A DNA stretch of 7,941 bases from an uncultured Oscillospiraceae bacterium (GTDB taxonomy: Bacteria; Bacillota; Clostridia; Oscillospirales; Oscillospiraceae), in contig CAKTIH010000103.1 of assembly GCA_934565615.1 (NCBI GenBank), forward strand, positions 1-7,941. Reading direction: 5' to 3'. The position numbers were made by a program, and so were the translations under genes. Below, piece after piece: positions 1-6,345 of the stretch; within the stretch, counting starts at the first letter, position 1, and every line of letters begins with the position of its first letter. The notes under the pieces are model-generated. The model was not told the origin of the DNA. It searched no databases and saw nothing but the letters and a program-made list of their open reading frames with translations.

Positions 1-830
1 ATGTCGTATGGCAGCTCGTCGCGGTGTTCGCCGAGCCATTCTATGCGCTCAACGCAGTCGCGGATGCTGTCGTACTTCATGTACGGTACGACAGGAAACC
101 CCATTGCCTTCATCGCGTCAAGCGTTTGGGCATGGCTCGTGTATATATCGTCGGAGCTGTACTGCATGTTGAAGCAGATTATATCCAGCTTCCGCGAGGC
201 CGCTATCTTCGGGTCGAGCTGACGTATCGAACCGGCTGCGGCGTTGCGCGGGTTGGCAAGGAGCTTTTCGCCATTTATCTCGCGCTGCGCGTTGAGCTCG
301 TTAAATACCGCGCGGGACATGTATACCTCACCGCGGACGATCAGGCGTTCGGGTGCGTTGTCTATCCTGAGAGGGAGTGAGCGGACAGTGCGGAGGTTTT
401 CGGTAACATCCTCGCCGGTAACGCCGTCGCCGCGGGTCGCACCTCGGACGAATACGCCGTTCTCGTACTCAAGAGACATCGACAGCCCGTCGATCTTCGG
501 CTCGACTGTGTAGCTGTGACGGCCTGGAAGCATGCTGTCCATGCGCTCACCGAAGGCGAACAGCTCGTCAACGGAGAAAACGTCCGTCAGGCTCTCCAGC
601 GGGACCTGATGATGCACTGGCTCAAACTTGGAGAGTGCGGGGCCGCCTATGCGCTGGGTCGGCGAATCGGGCGTAATGAGCTCCGGGTGTTCCTTCTCAA
701 GCGCCTTGAGCTGCTGCATGAGCATGTCATACTCATAGTCGGATATCGCGGGTGCGTCGTCCACGTAATAGAGCTTTCCGTAATAGTTCAGCTTGCGGCG
801 CAGCTCGTTTATTTCCTTCTGTACATCCAT
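1..830 (-). CDS. ligA: NAD-dependent DNA ligase LigA, N-terminal part (runs off left edge)
   Basis: This ligase seals nicks in duplex DNA using NAD+ during replication and repair. The first 276 residues are present, about two fifths of the usual 650-680; the remainder lies beyond base 1. Visible parts are the NAD-binding Ia region (YYVDDAPAISDYEYD, residues 21-35) and the adenylation domain with the AMP-accepting lysine in VEPKIDGL (Lys112, bases 495-497). These are followed by GATRGDGVTGEDVT and the RGEVYM motif. The OB-fold, zinc finger, HhH and BRCT domains are not in view. The ATG at 828-830 is preceded by GGAG, 6 bases upstream, and this site touches the yunB stop codon. Only 9 bp separate the two genes, so they are probably co-transcribed and perhaps translationally coupled. 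The identification is firm; no frameshift is seen in the part present. Confidence 0.97.
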   Translation of the reverse strand, partial: MDVQKEINELRRKLNYYGKLYYVDDAPAISDYEYDMLMQQLKALEKEHPELITPDSPTQRIGGPALSKFEPVHHQVPLESLTDVFSVDELFAFGERMDSMLPGRHSYTVEPKIDGLSMSLEYENGVFVRGATRGDGVTGEDVTENLRTVRSLPLRIDNAPERLIVRGEVYMSRAVFNELNAQREINGEKLLANPRNAAAGSIRQLDPKIAASRKLDIICFNMQYSSDDIYTSHAQTLDAMKAMGFPVVPYMKYDSIRDCVERIEWLGEHRDELPYD

Positions 831-839
831 TGTATTCTC

Positions 840-1520
840 CTACTGCATATTTAGGTATGTGTCCGGTACTTTGCCTACGACTACCGTGTCTGCGATGAGC
901 ACCTCGGTCACGACCTGCGCGCTCTCGGTGCCCCACGGGATGAGAATATCTATATCGACAATGACGTTGAGGTTGATCTGGTGCTTTGTCTGGTTTATCC
1001 CTGCAGTGACGATGCTGTTGCTGAATTCCACACGTGAGGAGGTCAGCACGATGATCTGCACCGGGACTGACGGGCCGCGGCCCATCAGGAGGCTTATCCC
1101 TGTCAGGTTGCCCGCCGGGATCTTTACCGTGAGCGTATGTGTATCTGTCGCCGCGCCGACCACACGGTCGAGTATCTGCGCGGAGAGCGCGTTTATGCGC
1201 GCCATGTTGCTGCTGATGGCGGTTATCTCCCCGGATGAGTTCTTCTCGAAGGATACGAAATAATCCCCGTCATAGTCCCCGCTTGCCAGTATATCGGCTA
1301 TGGCGCTGTTGACCTTGTCGATCACGATATCGCTCGCATCGGATACGGCGATTTGACTTGACAGGGTTTTCAGGAACATGACCGCCCCCGACAGGAACAG
1401 ACACAACGCCGCCAGCGTGAGCAGCAGCGTCAGATTAAGCGCTTTTTTTGCTGAAGTCGATTCGCTCCCCTGTGTATAGGTGTATTTTGGAGCGGAGCGA
1501 TGCCGTCGGCGTATATGCAT
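840..1520 (-). CDS. yunB: Sporulation protein YunB
   Basis: The 226-residue protein matches the YunB family, known in Bacillus subtilis as a sigma-E-controlled protein needed for full spore formation; its biochemical role is not established. A basic N-terminus (MHIRRRHRSAPK) is followed by one membrane segment at about residues 27-50, so it is probably a bitopic protein with the bulk outside the cytoplasm or in the intermembrane space. Family hallmarks are MGRGPSVPVQI (146-156), AGINQTKHQI (173-182) and the C-terminal VVVGKVPDTYLNM (213-225). Its length is slightly under the roughly 250 residues of the Bacillus protein. The ATG at 1518-1520 has an excellent ribosome binding site (GGGGAGGTGA, bases 1525-1534). 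It sits 28 bp after ynbB and 9 bp before ligA. A candidate sporulation promoter lies just upstream. Confidence 0.93.
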   Translation of the reverse strand: MHIRRRHRSAPKYTYTQGSESTSAKKALNLTLLLTLAALCLFLSGAVMFLKTLSSQIAVSDASDIVIDKVNSAIADILASGDYDGDYFVSFEKNSSGEITAISSNMARINALSAQILDRVVGAATDTHTLTVKIPAGNLTGISLLMGRGPSVPVQIIVLTSSRVEFSNSIVTAGINQTKHQINLNVIVDIDILIPWGTESAQVVTEVLIADTVVVGKVPDTYLNMQ

Positions 1521-1538
1521 AGGGTCACCTCCCCATGC

Positions 1539-1569
1539 ATTATATGCTTTACTGCCTGTCTAACATGGC
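1539..1569 (-). promoter_or_regulatory. Candidate sigma-E (mother-cell) promoter for yunB
   Basis: On the minus strand GCCATGTT (1569-1562), a 15-base spacer and CATATAAT (1546-1539) resemble the sigma-E pattern (KMATATT, 13-15 bases, CATACAHT). The -10 differs from it at one position and the -35 at about two. Expected initiation near base 1532 gives a leader of about a dozen bases that still contains the GGAGG site of yunB. YunB is a sigma-E regulon member in Bacillus, which adds biological sense. The same bases contain a perfect sigma-A -10 (TATAAT, 1544-1539) but no good -35 at 16-18 bases. The site overlaps the last codons of ynbB. This is inference from motif likeness only. Confidence 0.45.
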
Positions 1570-2805
1570 ACTGACGGCCATCATAATTCCGAGCTTGCCC
1601 GATTCATAGGTCAGTCCGCCCTGCATGTATACCGTGTACGGCTCTCTTGCCGGTCCGTCCGCCGACAGCTCAATTGATGATCCTTGGATAAAGGCACCCG
1701 CCGCCATGATGACCGGGCAGTCATACCCCGGCATCTCCCACGGCTCCGGTGTTACGTACGAATCCACAGGAGCGCCGGCCTGAATGCCGAGACAGAAGCG
1801 TTTCATGTTTTCGACAGAGCCGAGCTTCACCATCTGGATGATATCGGAGCGGGGTTCTTCGGGCGTGGGGCTTGTCGGAATGCCGAGCGCCTCCATCATG
1901 GCCGCGCAGAAGCACGCGGTCTTAAGTGCCTGTGCAACGATATGCGGAGCCATGAACAGCCCCTGAAACAGCAGGCGGTTGTTGCCGAGCGTGGAGCCGC
2001 ACTCCCCGCCGATGCCAGGAGTCGTGAGACGCATCGCGGCGCGCTCGACAAGCTCCTTCTTACCCGCGACGTAGCCGCCGGTCGGAGCAAGGCCGCCGCC
2101 AGGGTTCTTTATGAGAGAGCCCGCAATTATGTCTGCGCCGACGTGCGTCGGCTCTTTGATGTCCGTAAACTCGCCGTAGCAGTTATCTACCATGATGTTG
2201 ATCTCAGGGTCCACCGCTTTGACAGCCTCGCATATACGGCCTATCTCGTCGACCGATAGCGCCTTACGGTTGTCGTAGCCCCTTGAGCGCTGGATCATCA
2301 CCGCGGTAACGTTCGGCTTTGACGCAGCCTCGGCGATTGCTGCGTAATCCGGCCCGCCGTCTGCGGCAAGGTCGACCTGCGCGTAGTTTATCCCATAGAA
2401 CTTCAGCGAACCGTGGCAGTCACCGGATATGCCGATAGCGCTGCGCAGGGTATCATAAGGCATCCCGGTCACGGCGACTATGGTATCACCCGGCTTTACG
2501 AGGGCGAACATCGCGGCAGTGAGGGCGTGGGTACCGTTCACAAAGCCGATGCGGACAAGTGCAGCTTCCGTGCCGAATATCTCGGCGTATATCTTGTCGA
2601 GCGTCTCCCGGCCGAGATCGTCGTAGCCGTAGCCGGTAGTCCCGGCAAAGCACGCCTCGGCGACGCGGTTGTTCTGAAACGCCTCCATCACGCGGCGCGT
2701 GTTTGTTTCGGCGACGCGGTCTATCTCCGCAAATCTTCCTGCAAGGCGCTCCTGCGCCTTTGCGGCCATATCGTACACCTCAGGCCGGATGTCTGAAATT
2801 TTCAT
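1549..2805 (-). CDS. ynbB: PLP-dependent methionine gamma-lyase family protein (YnbB / 'aluminum resistance' family)
   Basis: The 418-residue protein belongs to the fold-type I PLP family annotated as methionine gamma-lyase-like or aluminum resistance protein; its true substrate is not settled. It is probably cytosolic. The cofactor site is readable: phosphate-binding NGTHAL (90-95), the aspartate that contacts the pyridine nitrogen in IMVDNCYGEF (Asp207), and the Schiff-base lysine in SLIKNPGGG (Lys233). Other family signatures are FAGTTGYGYDDLGR (53-66) and TPGIGGECGSTLGNNR (262-277). The ATG at 2803-2805 has a ribosome binding site ACGGAGA starting about 12 bases upstream, and the gene begins 18 bp after murD. 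In Bacillus ynbB lies elsewhere, near miaA/hfq, so the murD-yunB setting is different. C-S lyase or cysteine desulfhydrase-like activity is possible but cannot be read from the sequence. Confidence 0.93.
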   Translation of the reverse strand: MKISDIRPEVYDMAAKAQERLAGRFAEIDRVAETNTRRVMEAFQNNRVAEACFAGTTGYGYDDLGRETLDKIYAEIFGTEAALVRIGFVNGTHALTAAMFALVKPGDTIVAVTGMPYDTLRSAIGISGDCHGSLKFYGINYAQVDLAADGGPDYAAIAEAASKPNVTAVMIQRSRGYDNRKALSVDEIGRICEAVKAVDPEINIMVDNCYGEFTDIKEPTHVGADIIAGSLIKNPGGGLAPTGGYVAGKKELVERAAMRLTTPGIGGECGSTLGNNRLLFQGLFMAPHIVAQALKTACFCAAMMEALGIPTSPTPEEPRSDIIQMVKLGSVENMKRFCLGIQAGAPVDSYVTPEPWEMPGYDCPVIMAAGAFIQGSSIELSADGPAREPYTVYMQGGLTYESGKLGIMMAVSAMLDRQ

Positions 2806-2823
2806 CTGTATCTCCGTTATGTT

Positions 2824-4206
2824 TTATTTGAGCTCCATGACTATTGATTTGAAATATCTGCCGCGCTCGGCAAAGTTCTTGAATCGGTCAAAGGCCGCGC
2901 AGGCCGGGGAGAACAGCACTATGTCCCCTGCTCTTGCCGCTTCCGCCGCCGCTTTGACGGCCTGTTTGAAGTCGTCGATTATCCTGACCTCAAGTCCGCT
3001 GCTCTCATAGTAGCGCGAGGCGCGTATCGCGGAGTATATCTTCCCCGCCGTGTCCCCGGTGAGGAACACTTTCTTTGACAGAAGGCACAGCTCATCACCC
3101 AGTCCGTCAAACGGAATGTGCTTATCATAGCCCCCGGCGATGACTATCGGCTTGCGCTTCATCGCGTGAAGCCCGGCAGAGGTCCTCGTCGGACTCGTGC
3201 CTATCGAGTCGTTTATAAAGGTTATCCCGCGCAGCACGCGCACATGCTCAAGCCTGTGCTCTACCCCGCCGAAGCTGCGCGCGACCGCGGCGCAGACCTC
3301 ATCGTTCACTAAGCCCTCGACCGCCGAAAAAGCGGCAAGATAGTTGAGCACATTATGTTCGCCCGGCAAGCGGATATCCGAGACCTTCATCACCGCTCTT
3401 AAAACGCCGTCATGTATGCGGTAGATAACGCCGTCAAGCGCGGCAGAACCGTCCTCGACCGGATGCTTATCCGAGAAATAGGAGATACGTGCTTTGGAAA
3501 AGCCCGCGTAATACTCCGTATGTCCGTCATCCTGGTTGAGAATGAGCCGTGCATCGGGACGCTGGTTTTCAAATATGGCGCGCTTTGCGTCGATGTAATC
3601 CTGAAAGTCCTTATGCTTATCAAGATGGTTCGGCGACAGGTTCGTTATCACCGCAACGTCCGGGGAGCATTTCATACTGTGCAGCTGGAAGGAGCTGAGT
3701 TCCAGAACGGTGACGTCGCCCGGGCGAATGTCCGGAGTCTCGCAGAGGAGCGGATGGCCGATGTTCCCGCCGAGGTGGACTCTGTACCCGGCAGCCTTGA
3801 GGAGTTCAGATATGATCGTCGAGGTCGTCGTCTTGCCATCGCTGCCGGTTATGGCAATCGTTTTGCACGGGCACAGCGACATGAACACCTCCATCTCGGA
3901 GGTAACAACAGCTCCGCGCGCCTTTGCCTTTTCAAGGTGCTCGTCAAAGGGCATGAGCCCGGGCGTCCTGAAAATAACGTCCTGATCGAGATGCTCAAGA
4001 TAATCCTCACCGAGGCAAAGCTCCGCGCCCATAGCCTTGAGCTTCTCGCCCTCCGCGCCCATTTCCTGCATGGTACGTTTATCGCAGGCGGTCACATGGC
4101 AGCCGTTATTCAGCAGCAGCTCAATAAGCGGCTCATTGCTGACGCCTATGCCTATGACCGCGATCCTTTTGTCTTTTAGTGTATTTACATATTCCTGAAG
4201 AGTCAA
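2824..4206 (-). CDS. murD: UDP-N-acetylmuramoylalanine--D-glutamate ligase MurD
   Basis: MurD adds D-glutamate to UDP-MurNAc-L-Ala in the cytoplasm, using ATP, in peptidoglycan precursor synthesis. The 460 residues match the full family length. The N-terminal UDP-binding Rossmann region starts IAVIGIGVSN (15-24). The ATP P-loop is TGSDGKTTT (120-128), ELSSFQL is at 169-175 and SPNHLDKHKD at 191-200. The lysine expected to be carbamylated lies in YIDAKRAIF (Lys208). The C-terminal domain shows GGVEHRLE (313-320), NDSIGTSPTRT (332-342) and SPACAAFDRFKNFAERG (433-449). Translation starts at TTG (4204-4206), because no in-frame ATG fits the conserved N-terminus and GAGG lies 8 bases before it. 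It heads the murD-ynbB-yunB-ligA run and has its own promoter. No mraY, ftsW or murG is adjacent, so it stands apart from the usual division/cell-wall cluster, at least on this side. Confidence 0.97.
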   Translation of the reverse strand: MTLQEYVNTLKDKRIAVIGIGVSNEPLIELLLNNGCHVTACDKRTMQEMGAEGEKLKAMGAELCLGEDYLEHLDQDVIFRTPGLMPFDEHLEKAKARGAVVTSEMEVFMSLCPCKTIAITGSDGKTTTSTIISELLKAAGYRVHLGGNIGHPLLCETPDIRPGDVTVLELSSFQLHSMKCSPDVAVITNLSPNHLDKHKDFQDYIDAKRAIFENQRPDARLILNQDDGHTEYYAGFSKARISYFSDKHPVEDGSAALDGVIYRIHDGVLRAVMKVSDIRLPGEHNVLNYLAAFSAVEGLVNDEVCAAVARSFGGVEHRLEHVRVLRGITFINDSIGTSPTRTSAGLHAMKRKPIVIAGGYDKHIPFDGLGDELCLLSKKVFLTGDTAGKIYSAIRASRYYESSGLEVRIIDDFKQAVKAAAEAARAGDIVLFSPACAAFDRFKNFAERGRYFKSIVMELK

Positions 4207-4238
4207 ATCAATCGCCTCACATTCGCTTGACTATATAT

Positions 4239-4267
4239 ATTATAAGACTTTTTGCCAGGTAATACAA
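4239..4267 (-). promoter_or_regulatory. Sigma-A-type promoter for the murD operon
   Basis: On the minus strand a -35 box TTGTAT (4267-4262) is separated by exactly 17 bases from a perfect -10 TATAAT (4244-4239). Initiation would fall near base 4232, leaving a leader of about 25 bases that carries the GAGG ribosome binding site of murD. No structured leader, operator or riboswitch is seen between the promoter and the TTG start. The box quality and spacing make this a confident prediction, though it rests on sequence alone. Confidence 0.8.
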
Positions 4268-4276
4268 GAATTATTG

Positions 4277-4304
4277 TTGACTTGTGCCGCGAACATGGTA
4301 AAAT
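4277..4304 (+). promoter_or_regulatory. Extended -10 promoter for rnpB
   Basis: TTGACT (4277-4282) and TAAAAT (4299-4304) are 16 bases apart, with a TG dinucleotide one base ahead of the -10 (4296-4297), giving an extended -10. Seven bases further on is the first base of the P1 helix of RNase P RNA, so the predicted start coincides with the structural 5' end (about 4311-4312). AT-rich sequence precedes the -35, but it also contains the -35 of the opposing murD promoter. Confidence 0.8.
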
Positions 4305-4311
4305 AAGCCCT

Positions 4312-4658
4312 GCAAGCGGGTCGGACGGCCGCGGGCATAAGGCGAAAGCCTGTGCGTGAGGAAAGTCCGGGCTCCATAGGGCAAGGATAACGGGTAACGC
4401 CCGCCAGGGGTAACCCTCGGACAAGTGCAACAGAGATATACCGCCGGTGCTTTCGGCACCGGTAAGGGTGGAAAAGTGAGGTAAGAGCTCACTCATCGCA
4501 TGGAGACATGTTGATGCTGTAAACTCTATCCGGAGCAACACCGTGGGAGGACATATGACCGGCCCGGTCGTCCTCGGGAGGTGGCTTGATCCTGTCGGCA
4601 ACGGCAGGACTAGATAGATGGTCGTCCACGACAGAACCCGGCTTACAGACCCGCTTGC
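4312..4658 (+). ncRNA. rnpB: RNase P RNA, bacterial type A
   Basis: This is the catalytic RNA that removes 5' leaders from tRNA precursors, working with the RnpA protein. The conserved core is plain: GAGGAAAGTCCGGGCTCC (4358-4375), AGTGCAACAGAGA (4424-4436), the P12 hairpin CCGGTGC/GCACCGG (4444-4450 with 4456-4462), the following GGGTGGAAAAGTGAGGTAAG (4466-4485), and ACAGAACCCGGCTTACAG (4631-4648). GGAGGTGG (4577-4584) may include the GGU that pairs with tRNA CCA ends. The ends are set by P1: GCAAGCGGGTC (4312-4322) pairs perfectly with GACCCGCTTGC (4648-4658), 11 bp. The length of about 347 bases is normal. The type A layout fits Clostridia, whereas Bacillus has type B. It is the only plus-strand gene here, divergent from murD and convergent with cbiO. 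Confidence 0.97.
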
Positions 4659-4674
4659 GTTATACTATACAATA

Positions 4675-4710
4675 AGTCCTGAGTCAGCCAGCTTCGGCTT
4701 TCTCAGGACT
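4675..4710. terminator. Bidirectional terminator between rnpB (+) and cbiO (-)
   Basis: AGTCCTGAG (4675-4683) pairs perfectly with CTCAGGACT (4702-4710), and an inner AGC-TTCG-GCT tetraloop stem can form (4690-4699). On the plus strand the hairpin is followed by GTTATTTTCTATC and lies 16 bases past the rnpB 3' end. On the minus strand it lies 11 bases past the cbiO stop and is followed by TTATTGTATAGTATA. Both tails are T-rich but not pure T tracts, so one hairpin probably serves both genes with moderate strength. Confidence 0.8.
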
Positions 4711-4721
4711 GTTATTTTCTA

Positions 4722-5450
4722 TCATTTCACCGGTGGTCCCGCAAGGCAGAACGGAAGCTCAAGGTGGTTGCCCTCCATGAGCGCCTTATCGCGCAGGAGC
4801 ACGTCTGCCGGGCCATCTGCCGCAAGCCTGCCGTGGTGCAGCAGGATAACGCGGTCGCAAGTTTCCAGCACCATGTCAAGGTCGTGCGTCGCAATTATCT
4901 TTGTGACCGGGAGCTTATTGAGCGTGTTGATAAGCTTGCGCCTGTTCTGCGGGTCAAGCGCGGTAGACGGCTCGTCCATCAGCATGTATTCGGGCTTCAT
5001 AGCGAGTATCGTCGCGATGGCGGCCATGCGCTTTTCCCCGCCGGATATCTTGTGGTTCTGCCGGTGCTTGAGGTACCCAAGCTCTAACTCGTCAAGGATC
5101 TCGTCGACGCTGCGCTCTGCCTCTTCCCTGCTCATGCCGTAATTCATCGGCCCGAAGATCATGTCCTCAAACACGGTAGGCATGAACATCTGGTTGTCGG
5201 AGTCCTGCAGGACATAGCCGACGCATTTCCTTATCGCACTGAGGTTCTTGCGGCACATCTCCATTCCGTCGATGCTTATCTTTCCCGCGCAGCTGACTAA
5301 GCCGAGCGCGGCTTTCATTACCGTCGACTTGCCTGCGCCGTTTGCGCCGATGAGACCGACGCGCTCACCCTTCGAAATGGTAAACGAGAGGTCTTTCAGC
5401 ACCGGCTTTTCGCCAGGGTATGCGTAAGTGACATTTTCAAAGCAGATCAT
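4722..5450 (-). CDS. cbiO: Cobalt/nickel ECF transporter ATPase CbiO (EcfA-type)
   Basis: This ABC ATPase powers metal ion uptake by the CbiM-CbiQ complex at the inner face of the membrane. The 242 residues carry all motifs: Walker A GANGAGKST (35-43), Q-loop Gln82 in YVLQDSDNQ, signature ISGGEK (135-140), Walker B YMLMDE (155-160), D-loop STALD (162-166) and H-loop ATHD (His189). YVLQDSDNQMF is typical of ECF ATPases. The frame stays open 26 codons further upstream, but that stretch overlaps cbiQ; I chose the ATG at 5448-5450 because the family begins there (MICFENVTYAYPG) and GAGGG precedes it by 7 bases. That ribosome binding site overlaps the cbiQ stop, with a 10-bp gap. Only one ATPase gene is present, so a homodimer is expected. 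Confidence 0.95.
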   Translation of the reverse strand: MICFENVTYAYPGEKPVLKDLSFTISKGERVGLIGANGAGKSTVMKAALGLVSCAGKISIDGMEMCRKNLSAIRKCVGYVLQDSDNQMFMPTVFEDMIFGPMNYGMSREEAERSVDEILDELELGYLKHRQNHKISGGEKRMAAIATILAMKPEYMLMDEPSTALDPQNRRKLINTLNKLPVTKIIATHDLDMVLETCDRVILLHHGRLAADGPADVLLRDKALMEGNHLELPFCLAGPPVK

Positions 5451-5460
5451 TTTCTTTCCC

Positions 5461-6261
5461 TCATACAAACGCGGAGCCGAGCAGCACCGGAAGATCATAC
5501 ATACGTGCCAGAATGATAAGCACCGCACACACTATCGCGGCAAGCCACGCGCGGGAATTATATCCCCCGTCGTCGGCATAATAAAATTCACCGTGGAAGC
5601 CGCGCAGCTCCATGCTCTCATAGAGCATTTCAGCTCTGTCCATGCTGCGCAGGATAAGCTGCCCGAGAAACGAGCCCCACGCCGAAATATGCAGCCCGTG
5701 CTGGCCGGGCGCGCGCAGCTCGTAGGCCTCGGTCATTATCGCGACCTCTTCGAGCAGCACGGATATATAGCGAAAGGTCAGCAGCAGCAGCGAAGTCAAA
5801 AGCTTTGGGAAATGCAGCCTGCGCAATGCGAAGCAGACCTCCTCAATGGAGGTCGTCGCGATCAGCAGGAACGACGCCATCAGGCAGAACACGCCCTTCA
5901 TCATCAATGTCAGCATTGAGATAACTCCGCCGCTTATTCCGACGCTCCCTATCTGCACAATGATCGCCTTATCAAAAAGCGGATTGAAAAGCCCCACGGC
6001 GCAGACAAGCGGCATGACTATGCGCAGCTTATAAAAACAGGTGCTGATCGGGATCTCGCTTATCTGATAAGCCGCGACCGGGAAAAGCAGCATCATGAGT
6101 AGCCCCGTGAAGTCATATTTATTAAATGACACCGTGACTGCGATGTATAAAACAGTGAGAAACAGCTTGGAGAGCGGCGGCATGCGGTGAACGGCAGAGT
6201 CCTGCGCGGCAAGCTCATCCATCGCGCGCAGCTCCGCGCACGCGCGTTCAGCCTTATTCAT
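5461..6261 (-). CDS. cbiQ: Cobalt/nickel ECF transporter transmembrane coupling protein CbiQ (EcfT-type)
   Basis: CbiQ is the membrane scaffold that transmits ATPase movements from CbiO to the substrate-binding CbiM. The protein has 266 residues. After a soluble, charged N-terminus come hydrophobic segments at about residues 30-65, 80-95, 105-135, 155-172 and 236-255. The two ATPase-coupling motifs appear as AYELRAPG (179-186) and MELRGF (217-222), the second in its classic form. The first has RA where many homologues have RG. The reading frame extends 13 codons upstream, but ATG at 6259-6261 is preferred because AGGAGGTG lies 6 bases before it. It follows cbiM by 84 bp, the longest gap inside the operon, and that gap holds a strong hairpin. 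The gene is 10 bp ahead of cbiO. Confidence 0.94.
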   Translation of the reverse strand: MNKAERACAELRAMDELAAQDSAVHRMPPLSKLFLTVLYIAVTVSFNKYDFTGLLMMLLFPVAAYQISEIPISTCFYKLRIVMPLVCAVGLFNPLFDKAIIVQIGSVGISGGVISMLTLMMKGVFCLMASFLLIATTSIEEVCFALRRLHFPKLLTSLLLLTFRYISVLLEEVAIMTEAYELRAPGQHGLHISAWGSFLGQLILRSMDRAEMLYESMELRGFHGEFYYADDGGYNSRAWLAAIVCAVLIILARMYDLPVLLGSAFV

Positions 6262-6293
6262 GTTTCCCACCTCCTGTATAATTACGTGCGTGC

Positions 6294-6322
6294 GCGGCAA
6301 GCCCGTATGACGGGCTTGCCGC
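6294..6322. repeat. Strong GC-rich hairpin in the cbiM-cbiQ gap
   Basis: GCGGCAAGCCCG (6294-6305) and CGGGCTTGCCGC (6311-6322) form a perfect 12-bp stem. One more T-A pair can close it to a 3-base loop. It lies 23 bases after the cbiM stop and about 32 bases before the cbiQ start. On the minus strand the following sequence (GCACGCACGTAATT) has no T tract, so it is unlikely to be a full terminator. More likely roles are protecting the 3' end of a processed cbiM message, setting subunit ratios within the operon, or being one copy of a dispersed palindromic repeat. The structure is seen directly; the role is inferred. Confidence 0.75.
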
Positions 6323-6345
6323 TTTGCTGATTTTGCCGGTTGAAA

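Noticed and set aside
1684..2259. Plus-strand open frame of 191 codons
   Set aside because: It is antisense to ynbB, with charged low-complexity translation and no recognisable motif.
3412..4179. Plus-strand open frame of 255 codons
   Set aside because: It lies entirely antisense to murD, has no ribosome binding site of note and no family likeness.
4203..4601. Minus-strand open frame across rnpB
   Set aside because: It is the antisense of the RNase P RNA, whose conserved core and P1 helix explain the sequence.
4659..4721. Small gene between rnpB and cbiO
   Set aside because: The 63 bases are taken up by the hairpin and its T-rich flanks, with no ribosome binding site or start.
5451..5528. 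Longer N-terminus for CbiO
   Set aside because: The extra 26 codons overlap the end of cbiQ, resemble no ABC ATPase N-terminus, and the start at 5450 has its own ribosome binding site.
6262..6300. Longer N-terminus for CbiQ
   Set aside because: The extra 13 codons include the AGGAGG ribosome binding site of the internal ATG and part of the intergenic region.
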